Assembly (NCBI GenBank): GCA_902782445.1
Contig: CACZNC010000015.1
Location: forward strand, 1-64,000
Length of the DNA stretch: 64,000 nucleotides
Origin: an uncultured Ruminococcus sp.
GTDB taxonomy: Bacteria; Bacillota; Clostridia; Oscillospirales; CAG-272
Direction of reading: 5' to 3'
Shown here: positions 52,643 to 60,950 of the stretch, one piece after another
How positions within the stretch are numbered: the stretch's first letter is position 1
How the letters are laid out: every line of letters begins with the position of its first letter
The notes under the pieces: model-generated
What the model was told of the DNA's origin: nothing
Seen by the model: only the letters and a program-made list of their open reading frames with translations
Databases searched by the model: none
Translations under genes and position numbers: made by a program

Positions 52643-54451
52643 ATGAAGAAAATCACCGACACCGTGTTCTATGCCGGCGTGGACGATCATGCCATCGACC
52701 TGTTCGAAGGGCAGTACGCCGTCCCGGAGGGCATGAGCTACAACTCCTACGTCGTCATGGACGAAAAGGCCGCCGTCTTCGACACGGTGGACGCCCGGTT
52801 CGGCCACGAATGGCTCGACAACCTGGCGGAGATCCTCGGCAGCCGCGCCCCGGATTATCTCGTCGTCCAGCACATGGAGCCCGACCACTCCGCGAACATC
52901 TTCAATTTCGCGAAGAACTATCCCACGGCGAAGATCGTCGGCAACGCGAAGACCTTCAACATGATGAAGCAGTTCTTCGGCACCGATTTCGAAGACCGCC
53001 GCGTCGTCGTGAAGGACGGGGACACCCTCTCCCTCGGCTCCCGGACCCTGACCTTCGTCTTCGCCCCGATGGTCCACTGGCCCGAGGTCATGGTGACCTA
53101 CGATTCCGCCGAAAAGATCCTCTTCTCCGCGGACGGCTTCGGCAAATTCGGAGCGGCCGGCGGCGAGAGCGCGAAACCGGAGGAGGACTGGGAATGCGAG
53201 GCCAGACGGTACTATTTCGGCATCGTCGGCAAGTACGGCGCCCAGGTCCAGGCTCTGCTCAAAAAGGCCGCCGGGCTGGAGATCGAGAAGATCCTGCCCC
53301 TCCACGGTCCCCTGCTCACCGAGAGCCTCGGGAAGTACCTGAATCTCTATAATATCTGGTCCTCCTACGCGGCTGAGACCGAAGGGATCCTCGTGGCCTA
53401 CACCTCCGTCTACGGCAACACGAAGAAGGCCGCGGAACTGATGGCGGACAAGCTGCGGGAGAAGGGATGCCCGAAGGTGGTGCTCACCGACCTTGCCCGC
53501 TCCGACATGGCCGAGAACGTGGAAGACGCCTTCCGCTATCCGAAAATGGTCCTCGCCACCACGACCTACAACGCGGATATCTTCCCCTTCATGCGGGAGT
53601 TCATCGAAGCCCTCACGGAGCGGAACTACCAGAAGCGCACCGTCGCGATCATCGAGAACGGGACCTGGGCTCCGATGGCCGCGAAGACGATCCGGGGACA
53701 CTTCGAGAAGTCGAAGGACGTCTTCATCCCGGAGCCGGTGGTGACGATCAGGTCCGCCCTGACCGACGAGAACAAAACCCAGATCGACGCCCTCGCCTCC
53801 GAGCTCTGCCGCGAGTATGTGGCCCAGTCCTCCGCGACGGCGAACAAGAACGATCTCACCGCCCTCTTCAAGATCGGATACGGCCTCTATGTCGTCACGT
53901 CCAACGACGGCAAGCGGGACAACGGCATGATCGTGAACACCGTCACCCAGGTCACGAACACGCCGAACCGGATCGCGGTCTGCATCAACAAGCAGAACTA
54001 CTCCCACCACGTCATCAAACAGACGGGGATCATGAACGTCAACTGCCTCTCCGTGGACGCGCCGTTCTCGGTCTTCGAGAATTTCGGATTCCGTTCCGGG
54101 CGAAACGCGGACAAGTTTGAGAATCAGGAGTTCTTCCGCTCCGACAACGGCCTCGTCTTCCTGCCGAAGTATATCAACGCCTTCATGTCGCTGAAAGTGG
54201 AGAACTACGTCGATCTCGACACCCACGGCATGTTCATCTGCACCGTGACGGAGGCCCGGGTGGTGTCCGACCGCGAGACCATGACCTACACCTACTACCA
54301 GAACAACGTGAAGCCGAAGCCGCAGCCCACCGGCAAGAAGGGCTGGGTCTGCAAGGTCTGCGGATACGTCTACGAGGGCGAGGAGCTCCCCGAGGACTTT
54401 ATCTGCCCGCTCTGCAAGCACGGCGCGGCGGATTTCGAACCCTTAGAATAA
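52643..54451 (+). CDS. Flavodiiron protein fused to flavin reductase and rubredoxin domains
   Basis: The 602-residue protein reduces oxygen (and possibly NO) to protect an anaerobe. Residues 1-245 are the beta-lactamase-like diiron domain with ligands His77-x-Glu79-x-Asp81-His82, then His in MVHWPEVM, Asp in FSADGFG and His in LPLHGPLL. Residues 250-395 are flavodoxin (ILVAYTSVYGNTKKAAE). Residues 405-555 are a flavin-reductase domain (LFKIGYGLYVVTSNDG). A C-terminal rubredoxin has Cys570-x2-Cys573 and Cys588-x2-Cys591. The chain thus carries most of its own electron path from NAD(P)H. RBS GGAGG. Confidence 0.93.
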   Translation: MKKITDTVFYAGVDDHAIDLFEGQYAVPEGMSYNSYVVMDEKAAVFDTVDARFGHEWLDNLAEILGSRAPDYLVVQHMEPDHSANIFNFAKNYPTAKIVGNAKTFNMMKQFFGTDFEDRRVVVKDGDTLSLGSRTLTFVFAPMVHWPEVMVTYDSAEKILFSADGFGKFGAAGGESAKPEEDWECEARRYYFGIVGKYGAQVQALLKKAAGLEIEKILPLHGPLLTESLGKYLNLYNIWSSYAAETEGILVAYTSVYGNTKKAAELMADKLREKGCPKVVLTDLARSDMAENVEDAFRYPKMVLATTTYNADIFPFMREFIEALTERNYQKRTVAIIENGTWAPMAAKTIRGHFEKSKDVFIPEPVVTIRSALTDENKTQIDALASELCREYVAQSSATANKNDLTALFKIGYGLYVVTSNDGKRDNGMIVNTVTQVTNTPNRIAVCINKQNYSHHVIKQTGIMNVNCLSVDAPFSVFENFGFRSGRNADKFENQEFFRSDNGLVFLPKYINAFMSLKVENYVDLDTHGMFICTVTEARVVSDRETMTYTYYQNNVKPKPQPTGKKGWVCKVCGYVYEGEELPEDFICPLCKHGAADFEPLE

Positions 54452-54485
54452 GCCGAAATCCGGCGAATCCCCTGAAACAAACCGG

Positions 54486-54520
54486 CCCCGGCGGGACAAA
54501 AGATCCTGTCGGGGCTTTTG
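54486..54520 (+). terminator. Terminator of the flavodiiron gene
   Basis: Arms GCCCCG..GGGA and TCCTG..CGGGGC pair with a bulge and are followed by TTTTGG. The T run is short. Confidence 0.65.
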
Positions 54521-54533
54521 GATTCGGGTTTTT

Positions 54534-54702
54534 ATACTATATTCCTTCTATAAAGCTGTCTTCATGGGTTTTGATCGCTCTCCGTAGAATGCGAACGGCC
54601 TTGCCGTGAGCTCGCGAAGGATAACCCTGCCCTATCCATTTCAGAAGTTCTTGCCAGGCTTCTTTCAAGAAGCCGCGTAACCCCTTAGAAGGGATTTAGT
54701 AT
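54534..54702 (+). repeat. Interspersed repeat family B, copy B5 (complete, 169 bp)
   Basis: The ends ATACTATATTCCTTCTA and TAGAAGGGATTTAGTAT are inverted repeats matching at 15 of 17 positions. The interior has the hairpin ACGGC-CTT-GCCGT (54595-54607) where B1 and B2 have ACAATC-TAT-GATTGT, then GAGCTCGCGA, TTCTTGCCA and the GGCTTCTT/AAGAAGCC hairpin. The last base is the outer base of the stop codon of the leftward gene. Confidence 0.9.
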
Positions 54703-57146
54703 TATTCGTGCTCGGAGAGCCAGATCGACACGCGGGACTGGATCTTTCTCGCGCAGTCCTCCGCGGTGCCGACGCCGCCGGTGAACGCCGAGATCTCCTC
54801 CGCGACGATCTCCGCGATATCCGGGGAGAGCTTTTCGGTCATGGGATAGCCCGCTATGTTCATGAGTCTCCGGATGTGTTCGAAATCCTCCGGCTCGTAG
54901 AGCACGATGTAGCCGGGCTTTTTGAGCTTGTCCTGGGTCAGTTCGGGGTCGCGGGGGGATCCGACGGTGGAGCCGTCGAAATAGACGATCGCCTGATGGT
55001 CCAGATAATCCCGTTCCGCGAGGGCTTCGTCGAACTTGCTCTCGAGGACCGGGAGCCCGATGGAGGTTGCGGGAGAAAGCAGGAACATGCGGATCACGTC
55101 CCAGCAGATGTCCGGGTTGGCGCACCATTTCGTCATGACGAGGCAGTTTTGCGCCCGGCAGTCGATGCCGCTGTGCCCCTGTGCGGGATGTCCGAGGAAC
55201 ACCCAGTCCTTCGTGCCGAACAGGCTTTCCGCCCGTTCATTCCTGAAATCGTAGACTCCTATCCACTGGAGGACGATCCTGTCCCGATAGGCGTAGTCGT
55301 AGATCGCCGCATCGTCCCGCGCCGCCCGCAGCTTTCCCGTCGGCGTGCTCTTCATCCAGTCGTCGAAGTCCTTCGGAAGCGAAGCGTAAAACTTCAGCCA
55401 GCGCGTGAAGAGGGGACTGTCGAACTTCGCCTCCCCCTTCTCCCGGTCGATGAACACGGAATACCCGTCCGGGCCGAGAAGCAAGTCGCCTGCATTTTCC
55501 TGCCATAGGGAATGATAGAAGACCGTGTCCTCCGGGAGACTCTCGGCGAGGTCCAGCATCTGCCCGAAGGTCCAGCCGCTCTCCTCCGTCAGCTCCGGCG
55601 CGAACCGATCGAGGACGGACCGGCAGGAGAACGGCCCCCAGAACTGGACGCTCGCCGTCAGCCCCCAGGTCTCCGCTCCGTCCGAAAACATCCGCTCCGC
55701 GCAGTCGAAGAGGTTGCCCCGGTTCACGGTATCGTCCCGCTCGATGAACGGGGATAGGTCCGCGTAAATATGATCCCGCACGAGCACCCGGACGAGATCG
55801 CCGCCGTAGGAACCGACCACGAGATCCGGCTTGTAGATGCCCGTCACGATGTCGGTCGTCAGTTTGCGGATGCCGCCGTCCGGGTTCTCCGCATTGTTGT
55901 AGAGGGTGTAGTCCTTCACCACCAGACGGCAGTCCGGGTGGGTCTTGTTGTATTCGACGATGAGATCGGGCCACTGATACGCCTCCCAGCCCCGTTCCGC
56001 CCCCAGCGCGATCTCGATGACTTTGAGGGTCGAAAGATCGACGTCTCCCGAGGCGGTATAAAGCGTCAGGCCCCCCTGTTCCGTGAAGAGCATACAGTCC
56101 TCCGAGAGCACGGCGAGCAGATAGGACCAGTCGTACCCGCTGCCGTTCACGTTCGTCTTCACGTTCGAATTGCCGAAGTCCATCAGGCATTCGACGGCGG
56201 CAATATCCTTGCTGTCCAGTACCGCCTTCCACACACCAGTGTTCGAGGAGTAGTAGAACGTCCGCCCGTCCCCGTCCCCGGGGAAGGTCACGCGGTCCGG
56301 CAGCTCGGGCAGCTCGATCCTGCGGGTCCCTCCGTCCTTCGAAAGGATCGACGCGCCGATCACCGTGGAATTGAGCTTCACCGCCGCGCCGCCTCCCGCG
56401 CCTGATGGGATCGCCGTCATGGGAGAATTGGTCCGGCTGTCGATCACGGCCTTCCGGACAAGAACCGGCGTGAAAACGACCGTTTTTCCCGACATGCCCC
56501 CGGTGAGGAATCCGGCCCAGACGTCGCCCTCCGCGTCCGCGATGAGATTCAGGATATCGAATTCGTTGTACGCGTCGAAAACGGGGTTGAGATAAAGCCC
56601 CTCCGAAAGCGTCCCCCCGGTCTCCCCCTCCGCGGGCGGATCGAAGCGGTAGAGGTAGTAGTCCCAAAAGGCGCGGAAGCCGTCCTCGCTCTTTTCGCGG
56701 GTCTTCCCTGCGGCGAAAAAGCACCGTCCTTGTGCGTCGAAGGCCCAGCGGGAAACAGTCAGATCGCCGATCCCGGGCAGCGGGACGGTCCGGGTGACGC
56801 CGTGCTCCGCGTCCGTCGTCGCGAGGACGTATTTCGGAAGGTCCTCCCCGTCGTTCTCCCGGATGCACAGGACGGTGACCGATCCCGTCTCCCGGTCGAC
56901 GAGGGGCGTGCAGCTCTGCGTTTCATATCCGGCTATGTACCCCTCGGGCAGGGGCAGTTTCACGGGCGTATAGACCCCGGTGAGCAGTTCTGCCCGGGCG
57001 GGATCCCTGTTCGCTCCCGCGACGACGGGGCCTTTCCCGGCGGTTTTCCCCTCTCCGCTCCCCCCTTCTCTTTTGCAGGACGCGCAGAAAACAAGCGCGG
57101 AGACCGCAAGCGTCCACGCGGCGAGCCGTATGACGGACCGTTTCAT
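54702..57146 (-). CDS. Lipoprotein with N-terminal propeller-like domain and C-terminal extracellular solute-binding domain
   Basis: The 814-residue protein has a lipoprotein signal (lipobox FCASC, Cys24; start at 57146 after GGGGAGGA). Residues 40-380 contain repeated short beta motifs (DLTVSRWAFDAQGRCFFAAGK, LIADAEGDVWAGFL, RTFYYSSNTGVWKAVL) like a beta-propeller. Residues 385-814 resemble family-1 sugar-type solute-binding proteins (VIEIALG..WPDLIVEYNKTHPDCRLVVKDY, KPDLVVGS, YPMTEKLSPD). No permease or ATPase genes are next to it. It may feed a distant ABC importer or act as a sensor. Confidence 0.78.
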   Translation of the reverse strand: MKRSVIRLAAWTLAVSALVFCASCKREGGSGEGKTAGKGPVVAGANRDPARAELLTGVYTPVKLPLPEGYIAGYETQSCTPLVDRETGSVTVLCIRENDGEDLPKYVLATTDAEHGVTRTVPLPGIGDLTVSRWAFDAQGRCFFAAGKTREKSEDGFRAFWDYYLYRFDPPAEGETGGTLSEGLYLNPVFDAYNEFDILNLIADAEGDVWAGFLTGGMSGKTVVFTPVLVRKAVIDSRTNSPMTAIPSGAGGGAAVKLNSTVIGASILSKDGGTRRIELPELPDRVTFPGDGDGRTFYYSSNTGVWKAVLDSKDIAAVECLMDFGNSNVKTNVNGSGYDWSYLLAVLSEDCMLFTEQGGLTLYTASGDVDLSTLKVIEIALGAERGWEAYQWPDLIVEYNKTHPDCRLVVKDYTLYNNAENPDGGIRKLTTDIVTGIYKPDLVVGSYGGDLVRVLVRDHIYADLSPFIERDDTVNRGNLFDCAERMFSDGAETWGLTASVQFWGPFSCRSVLDRFAPELTEESGWTFGQMLDLAESLPEDTVFYHSLWQENAGDLLLGPDGYSVFIDREKGEAKFDSPLFTRWLKFYASLPKDFDDWMKSTPTGKLRAARDDAAIYDYAYRDRIVLQWIGVYDFRNERAESLFGTKDWVFLGHPAQGHSGIDCRAQNCLVMTKWCANPDICWDVIRMFLLSPATSIGLPVLESKFDEALAERDYLDHQAIVYFDGSTVGSPRDPELTQDKLKKPGYIVLYEPEDFEHIRRLMNIAGYPMTEKLSPDIAEIVAEEISAFTGGVGTAEDCARKIQSRVSIWLSEHE

Positions 57147-57213
57147 GAAGTCCTCCCCGCCCGGATCCTCCCGTTCTGCCGGAACCGAGCTTATGAATGT
57201 AAATCGCACTTAT

Positions 57214-57242
57214 ATTATAAACCGCAAATTTATTCCTGTCAA
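57214..57242 (-). promoter_or_regulatory. Sigma-A promoter of the solute-binding lipoprotein gene
   Basis: Read leftward, TTGACA (57237-57242) and TATAAT (57214-57219) are 17 bp apart. Confidence 0.85.
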
Positions 57243-57283
57243 CCCCTTCTGTGAAAAAAACGGAGACTTTTCCCGATCCCGTG

Positions 57284-57312
57284 TTGCGGCGGAGGGCGGT
57301 TTGTGGTATACT
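57284..57312 (+). promoter_or_regulatory. Sigma-A promoter of the beta-helix protein gene
   Basis: TTGCGG (57284-57289) and TATACT (57307-57312) are 17 bp apart, with TGTGG before the -10 box. It diverges from the lipoprotein promoter. Confidence 0.65.
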
Positions 57313-57370
57313 GGGACCGGAGAAATACGGATCCGGGAGACCGGAAAAATCGGAATACAGGAGGCCGGAG

Positions 57371-59368
57371 ATGAATATTTTTGTGGCTAAGACCGGAAAC
57401 GACGCGAACGCCGGGACGAAGGATTTCCCCTTTCTCACCCTCGGACGGGCGCAGGAGGAGGCGCGGAGAAATCCCGGATCCACCGTCACGGTTTCCGCGG
57501 GCGAGTACCGGGAAAATCTCGTTTTCGGAAAGGAAGACAGCGGGACCCGGTGGACGGGGGAGGAAGGCGCGGTCCTCACGGGGGGCGCCGAGCTGACGGA
57601 AAAGGAGCAAATCGCCCTGCCCGGGGAGTTCGCCGCCCGGCTGACTCAGGACGCCGCGGAGAACGTGCGGGCCTACGATCTCAAGCTCCTCGGCCTGACG
57701 AAGGAGGACTGGGGTCCCGTCCTTCCCATCGGGGGATTCCACACGGCCACCCGGTATGACGGCGCGCCCACCGGGACCAATCTCGAATTCTTTTCCGGGG
57801 AGCGGCGCATGACCCTCGCCCGGTATCCGAACGACGGGTTCCTCAAGCTCGAAGCGATCTTCGACGTGGGCGAGGTGAACGAATTCCCGGCGCAGAACTA
57901 CTGGCGGTGCAACAACAGCCTCCGCAATCCCCGGGGCGGATGCTACATCCTCGACCGGGAGACGAACGAGCGCGTGAAGGGCTGGCGGGATCCCTCGACG
58001 GCCTGGGCCTTTGGCTATTTCATGTGGGACTGGGCCGACTCCTCGACCCCGGTCTCCTTCTACACGGACAACCGCGCCATGTACCCGAAATACGTCTCGA
58101 ACTACGGGGCGCGGGCCGGGGCTCTCTACTATCTTTACAATGTCCCGGAAGAGCTCGATACCCCCGGAGAATACTACCTCGACCGGGAGACGGGGATCCT
58201 GCTCGCCTGGCCCATCGGACGGGAAGACGCGATCTCCCTCTCCGTCTCCTCCTCCCCCCTCGTCTCCGGCCGCGCCGACGGGCTGATCTTCGAGGGCTTC
58301 ACGCTGACCTGCGTCCGGGCGAACGGCGTCGATCTCAAGGGGAAGGGGAACGTCCTCCGCCGCCTGCTCGTCAAGAACGCCGCGGATCACGGCATCGTCG
58401 TCGGCGGGCACGACAATCTCGTGGAAGAATGCGAAGTCACCCGGACCGGGCGCGGCGGCATCTATCTTTCGGGAGGCAGCCGGACCACCCTCGAACCCGG
58501 GAACAACCGGGCGGAGCGGTGCTATATCCACGACTATTCCGAAGTCCACGGGACCTATCAGGCGGGCGTAAGCCTTTCCGGCGTCGGGAATATCTGCCGG
58601 CACTGCGAGATCTGCCGCTCCCCCCACATCGCGGTAGCTTACGGCGGAAACGACCATCTGATCGAATACAATGATATCCACGACGAGGTGCTCCACTCCT
58701 CCGACGCCGGGGCGATCTACGCGGGCTTCGACTGGTGCGGGCACGGGACGGTGATCCGGTACAATCTGCTCCGGAACATCGGCTCGGACGAATTCTCCCC
58801 CGACGGCATCTACTGGGACGACGGGCAGAGCGGGCAGACGGCCTACGGGAACATCCTCCTCGACGTGCGGAAAAACGGATTCCTCGCGGGGGGCGGATTC
58901 GAAAACGTGATCCGGGACAACATCATCGCGGGCAACTGCAGGTACCCGATCCAGTACGACCAGCGCAACCGGGACGGGTTCTGCTTCGGCGGATGGGCGA
59001 GGCAGGCCGTCAACACCCCGGAGGCACCCCACTGGCAGAAGCTCCGGGCGACGCCGTATCTCTCGGAGCCCTGGCGGAAGAAGTACCCCACCCTCGCCCG
59101 GCTGAAAACGGATTTTTCGACCGACCCGGACGATCCGGATTTCCCGATCAACCCGACAGGGGCGGTCGTCGAGGGGAATATCGTCATAAACGAAGCGGGG
59201 ACCCTCGGGGTCATCGCGGATTCGGTGCCGGTCTACGGGCGGGTGGAGAACAATCACGTCTTCCGCACGAACGAAGAGGCGGGCTTCGATCCCGTGACGC
59301 TCGAACTCGAAAATCCCCCCGAAGGATTCCCCCCGATCCCGGTCGGAAAGATCGGACGGAACGGGTGA
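57371..59368 (+). CDS. Right-handed parallel beta-helix protein, likely glycosidase (GH141/GH120-like)
   Basis: The 665-residue protein opens with NIFVAKTGNDANAGTKDFPFLTLGRAQ, the usual entry to beta-helix carbohydrate enzymes. GEYYLDRETGILLAWP then marks the inserted beta domain, and repeated helix rungs follow from about 310 to 520 (NLVEECEVTRTGRGGIYLSGGS, IEYNDIHDEVLHSSDAGAIYAGF, DGIYWDDGQSGQTAYGNILLDV). Acidic residues in SSDAGAIY and DGIYWDDG are candidate catalytic positions. There is no signal peptide, so it is cytoplasmic. Family assignment is tentative. The ATG at 57371 follows AGGCCGGAG. Confidence 0.72.
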   Translation: MNIFVAKTGNDANAGTKDFPFLTLGRAQEEARRNPGSTVTVSAGEYRENLVFGKEDSGTRWTGEEGAVLTGGAELTEKEQIALPGEFAARLTQDAAENVRAYDLKLLGLTKEDWGPVLPIGGFHTATRYDGAPTGTNLEFFSGERRMTLARYPNDGFLKLEAIFDVGEVNEFPAQNYWRCNNSLRNPRGGCYILDRETNERVKGWRDPSTAWAFGYFMWDWADSSTPVSFYTDNRAMYPKYVSNYGARAGALYYLYNVPEELDTPGEYYLDRETGILLAWPIGREDAISLSVSSSPLVSGRADGLIFEGFTLTCVRANGVDLKGKGNVLRRLLVKNAADHGIVVGGHDNLVEECEVTRTGRGGIYLSGGSRTTLEPGNNRAERCYIHDYSEVHGTYQAGVSLSGVGNICRHCEICRSPHIAVAYGGNDHLIEYNDIHDEVLHSSDAGAIYAGFDWCGHGTVIRYNLLRNIGSDEFSPDGIYWDDGQSGQTAYGNILLDVRKNGFLAGGGFENVIRDNIIAGNCRYPIQYDQRNRDGFCFGGWARQAVNTPEAPHWQKLRATPYLSEPWRKKYPTLARLKTDFSTDPDDPDFPINPTGAVVEGNIVINEAGTLGVIADSVPVYGRVENNHVFRTNEEAGFDPVTLELENPPEGFPPIPVGKIGRNG

Positions 59369-59422
59369 GTTTCCCTTCTCCGCCGCAATTCTGCATTTTT
59401 CGCGGAAATTCTCACGGGCGTC

Positions 59423-59451
59423 TTGACAATTCCCGGCAGGTGCGGTATAAT
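59423..59451 (+). promoter_or_regulatory. Sigma-A promoter of the secreted BIG2-like protein gene
   Basis: TTGACA (59423-59428) and TATAAT (59446-59451) are 17 bp apart, with TGCGG before the -10 box. With a strong AAGGAG and its own terminator, it suggests high monocistronic expression. Confidence 0.85.
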
Positions 59452-59489
59452 GACTATGTATCAGAATTTCTACACAAGGAGACTTTGTC

Positions 59490-60749
59490 ATGAAGAAATC
59501 CCTGCGGATCGCATCCGCTCTGATCCTCGCGGTCGTCCTCGGCACGATGATCGCCGCTCCGGCATCCGCGAAGACGCTGTTCGTGAGCCAGGAAGTCGCC
59601 ACTCTGGTTCCCAATTCCCCGAAGGCCCTCGAGCCCCGCAATCCTCCGTCCGCTCCCGGCGCCATCGTCTACAAGCTCGAAAAGAACGTCTACACGAGCA
59701 TGATCGAAGTTCCCGACTGCTGGCCGGGCTACACCGCTTCCCGGTGCTATCCCACGGCGGGCGACGTGCTCTACGGCGGCAAATACTATTCTCTGGCCGA
59801 CGGCCGCGCCGCTGTGTCCAGATATTTTGCGAACAACAATCATGAGATCCGCATGGTGGAAGGCGAGCGTCGTTCGATCTGCGACGGCGTGTACTTCTAC
59901 TCCTCCGATCCGAAGGTCGCCTACTACGACTATGACGCCGGCAAGCTCGTGGCCGTGAAGCACGGAACCGCGGAGATCTCCGTCTACACCCGCGGCGGCG
60001 TTCCGGTCTGCCGTCTGACCGTGTACGTGCTCGCCTCGACCTTCCTCAACCCGATCTACGACTCCCTGATCCTCACTCCCGACACCTGGAACCCCTCCAT
60101 CGGCTCCACCGTCAACCTCTCCGTCCGTTCCGCCAGCGGCGCCGTCTACAACGATCTGATCTTCACCGTGGACTATCCCTATGACCGGGCGACTGTCGGC
60201 GAGAAGACCGGCAAAGTCACCGTCAACAAGAACGGTCCCGTGTTCGTCCATGCGAGAAGCGCGTCCGACGACCGGATCTGGGGCGAGACCCTCCTCTACG
60301 CCGGATCGCTGACCGCGGCGATCTGCGACGGCGGCTGGTCCGTCTGCTCCGACGGCATCCGCGTCTCGAACTGGGGCTACGACATTTACGATATCTGGGG
60401 ATCCCAGAACGCCTGCGTGAACGGCTGGATCTGCGCGAGCGGCATGTACCTGCCCGTCATCAAGTCCGTTCCCGCAACGACCTGCGCTCCCGTGACGACC
60501 GTTCCCTGCGCTCCCGTGACGACGATCGCTCCGACGCCCTCCTTCCCCGTTTCGACCATCACTCCCGGCGCGTCCCTCTCCTACCTCGATCTGCTCCGTC
60601 TCTGCTACGGCGACCGCAGCAGCCTCACCAGCCTGATCGGTCAGTACAACATCCAGAGATACGGCGCCTCGGGCATCGTGGTGAACGCCTACGATTACCA
60701 GACCCTCTACACCGCCTATCTGCTCGGCCTGCTCCTCAACAACGACTGA
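59490..60749 (+). CDS. Secreted protein with two bacterial Ig-like (BIG2-type) domains
   Basis: The 419-residue protein has a classical signal peptide cleaved after Ala27 (APASA-KT). Residues 130-182 (YFYSSDPKVAYYDYDAGKL, VAVKHGTAEISVYT) and about 200-265 (STVNLSVRSASGAVYNDLIF..GKVTVNKNGPVFVHARSA) resemble BIG2 domains. A Thr/Pro/Cys linker (about 330-355) and a C-terminal helical segment ending AYLLGLLLNND follow. About ten cysteines are scattered, unusual for a Gram-positive surface protein. There is no sorting signal, so it is probably released or held by the unknown C-terminal domain. Function is unknown. Confidence 0.75.
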   Translation: MKKSLRIASALILAVVLGTMIAAPASAKTLFVSQEVATLVPNSPKALEPRNPPSAPGAIVYKLEKNVYTSMIEVPDCWPGYTASRCYPTAGDVLYGGKYYSLADGRAAVSRYFANNNHEIRMVEGERRSICDGVYFYSSDPKVAYYDYDAGKLVAVKHGTAEISVYTRGGVPVCRLTVYVLASTFLNPIYDSLILTPDTWNPSIGSTVNLSVRSASGAVYNDLIFTVDYPYDRATVGEKTGKVTVNKNGPVFVHARSASDDRIWGETLLYAGSLTAAICDGGWSVCSDGIRVSNWGYDIYDIWGSQNACVNGWICASGMYLPVIKSVPATTCAPVTTVPCAPVTTIAPTPSFPVSTITPGASLSYLDLLRLCYGDRSSLTSLIGQYNIQRYGASGIVVNAYDYQTLYTAYLLGLLLNND

Positions 60750-60782
60750 GAATAGACGGCATCGTCCCGAATTCCTTTCCTT

Positions 60783-60815
60783 GCCGCTGTCCCTCACCCG
60801 GACGGCGGCTTTTTT
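60783..60815 (+). terminator. Terminator of the secreted protein gene
   Basis: Arms GCCGC..GTCC and GGAC..GCGGC pair around CTCACCC and are followed by TTTTTT (60810-60815). Confidence 0.9.
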
Positions 60816-60859
60816 GCGCTTCCCGGGCGGAATTTTCCCGGGTTCGGACGGAATCCCCG

Positions 60860-60888
60860 TTGATTTCCGCGCGGTTTTATGGTATGAT
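60860..60888 (+). promoter_or_regulatory. Probable sigma-A promoter of the FAD oxidoreductase gene
   Basis: TTGATT (60860-60865) and TATGAT (60883-60888) are 17 bp apart, with TATGG before the -10 box. Confidence 0.6.
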
Positions 60889-60950
60889 GGAGGAAAAAGA
60901 AAGCCCGTTCCCCGGATCCTTTTCCTTGGACGGGACGAAGGAGGAGCAAG

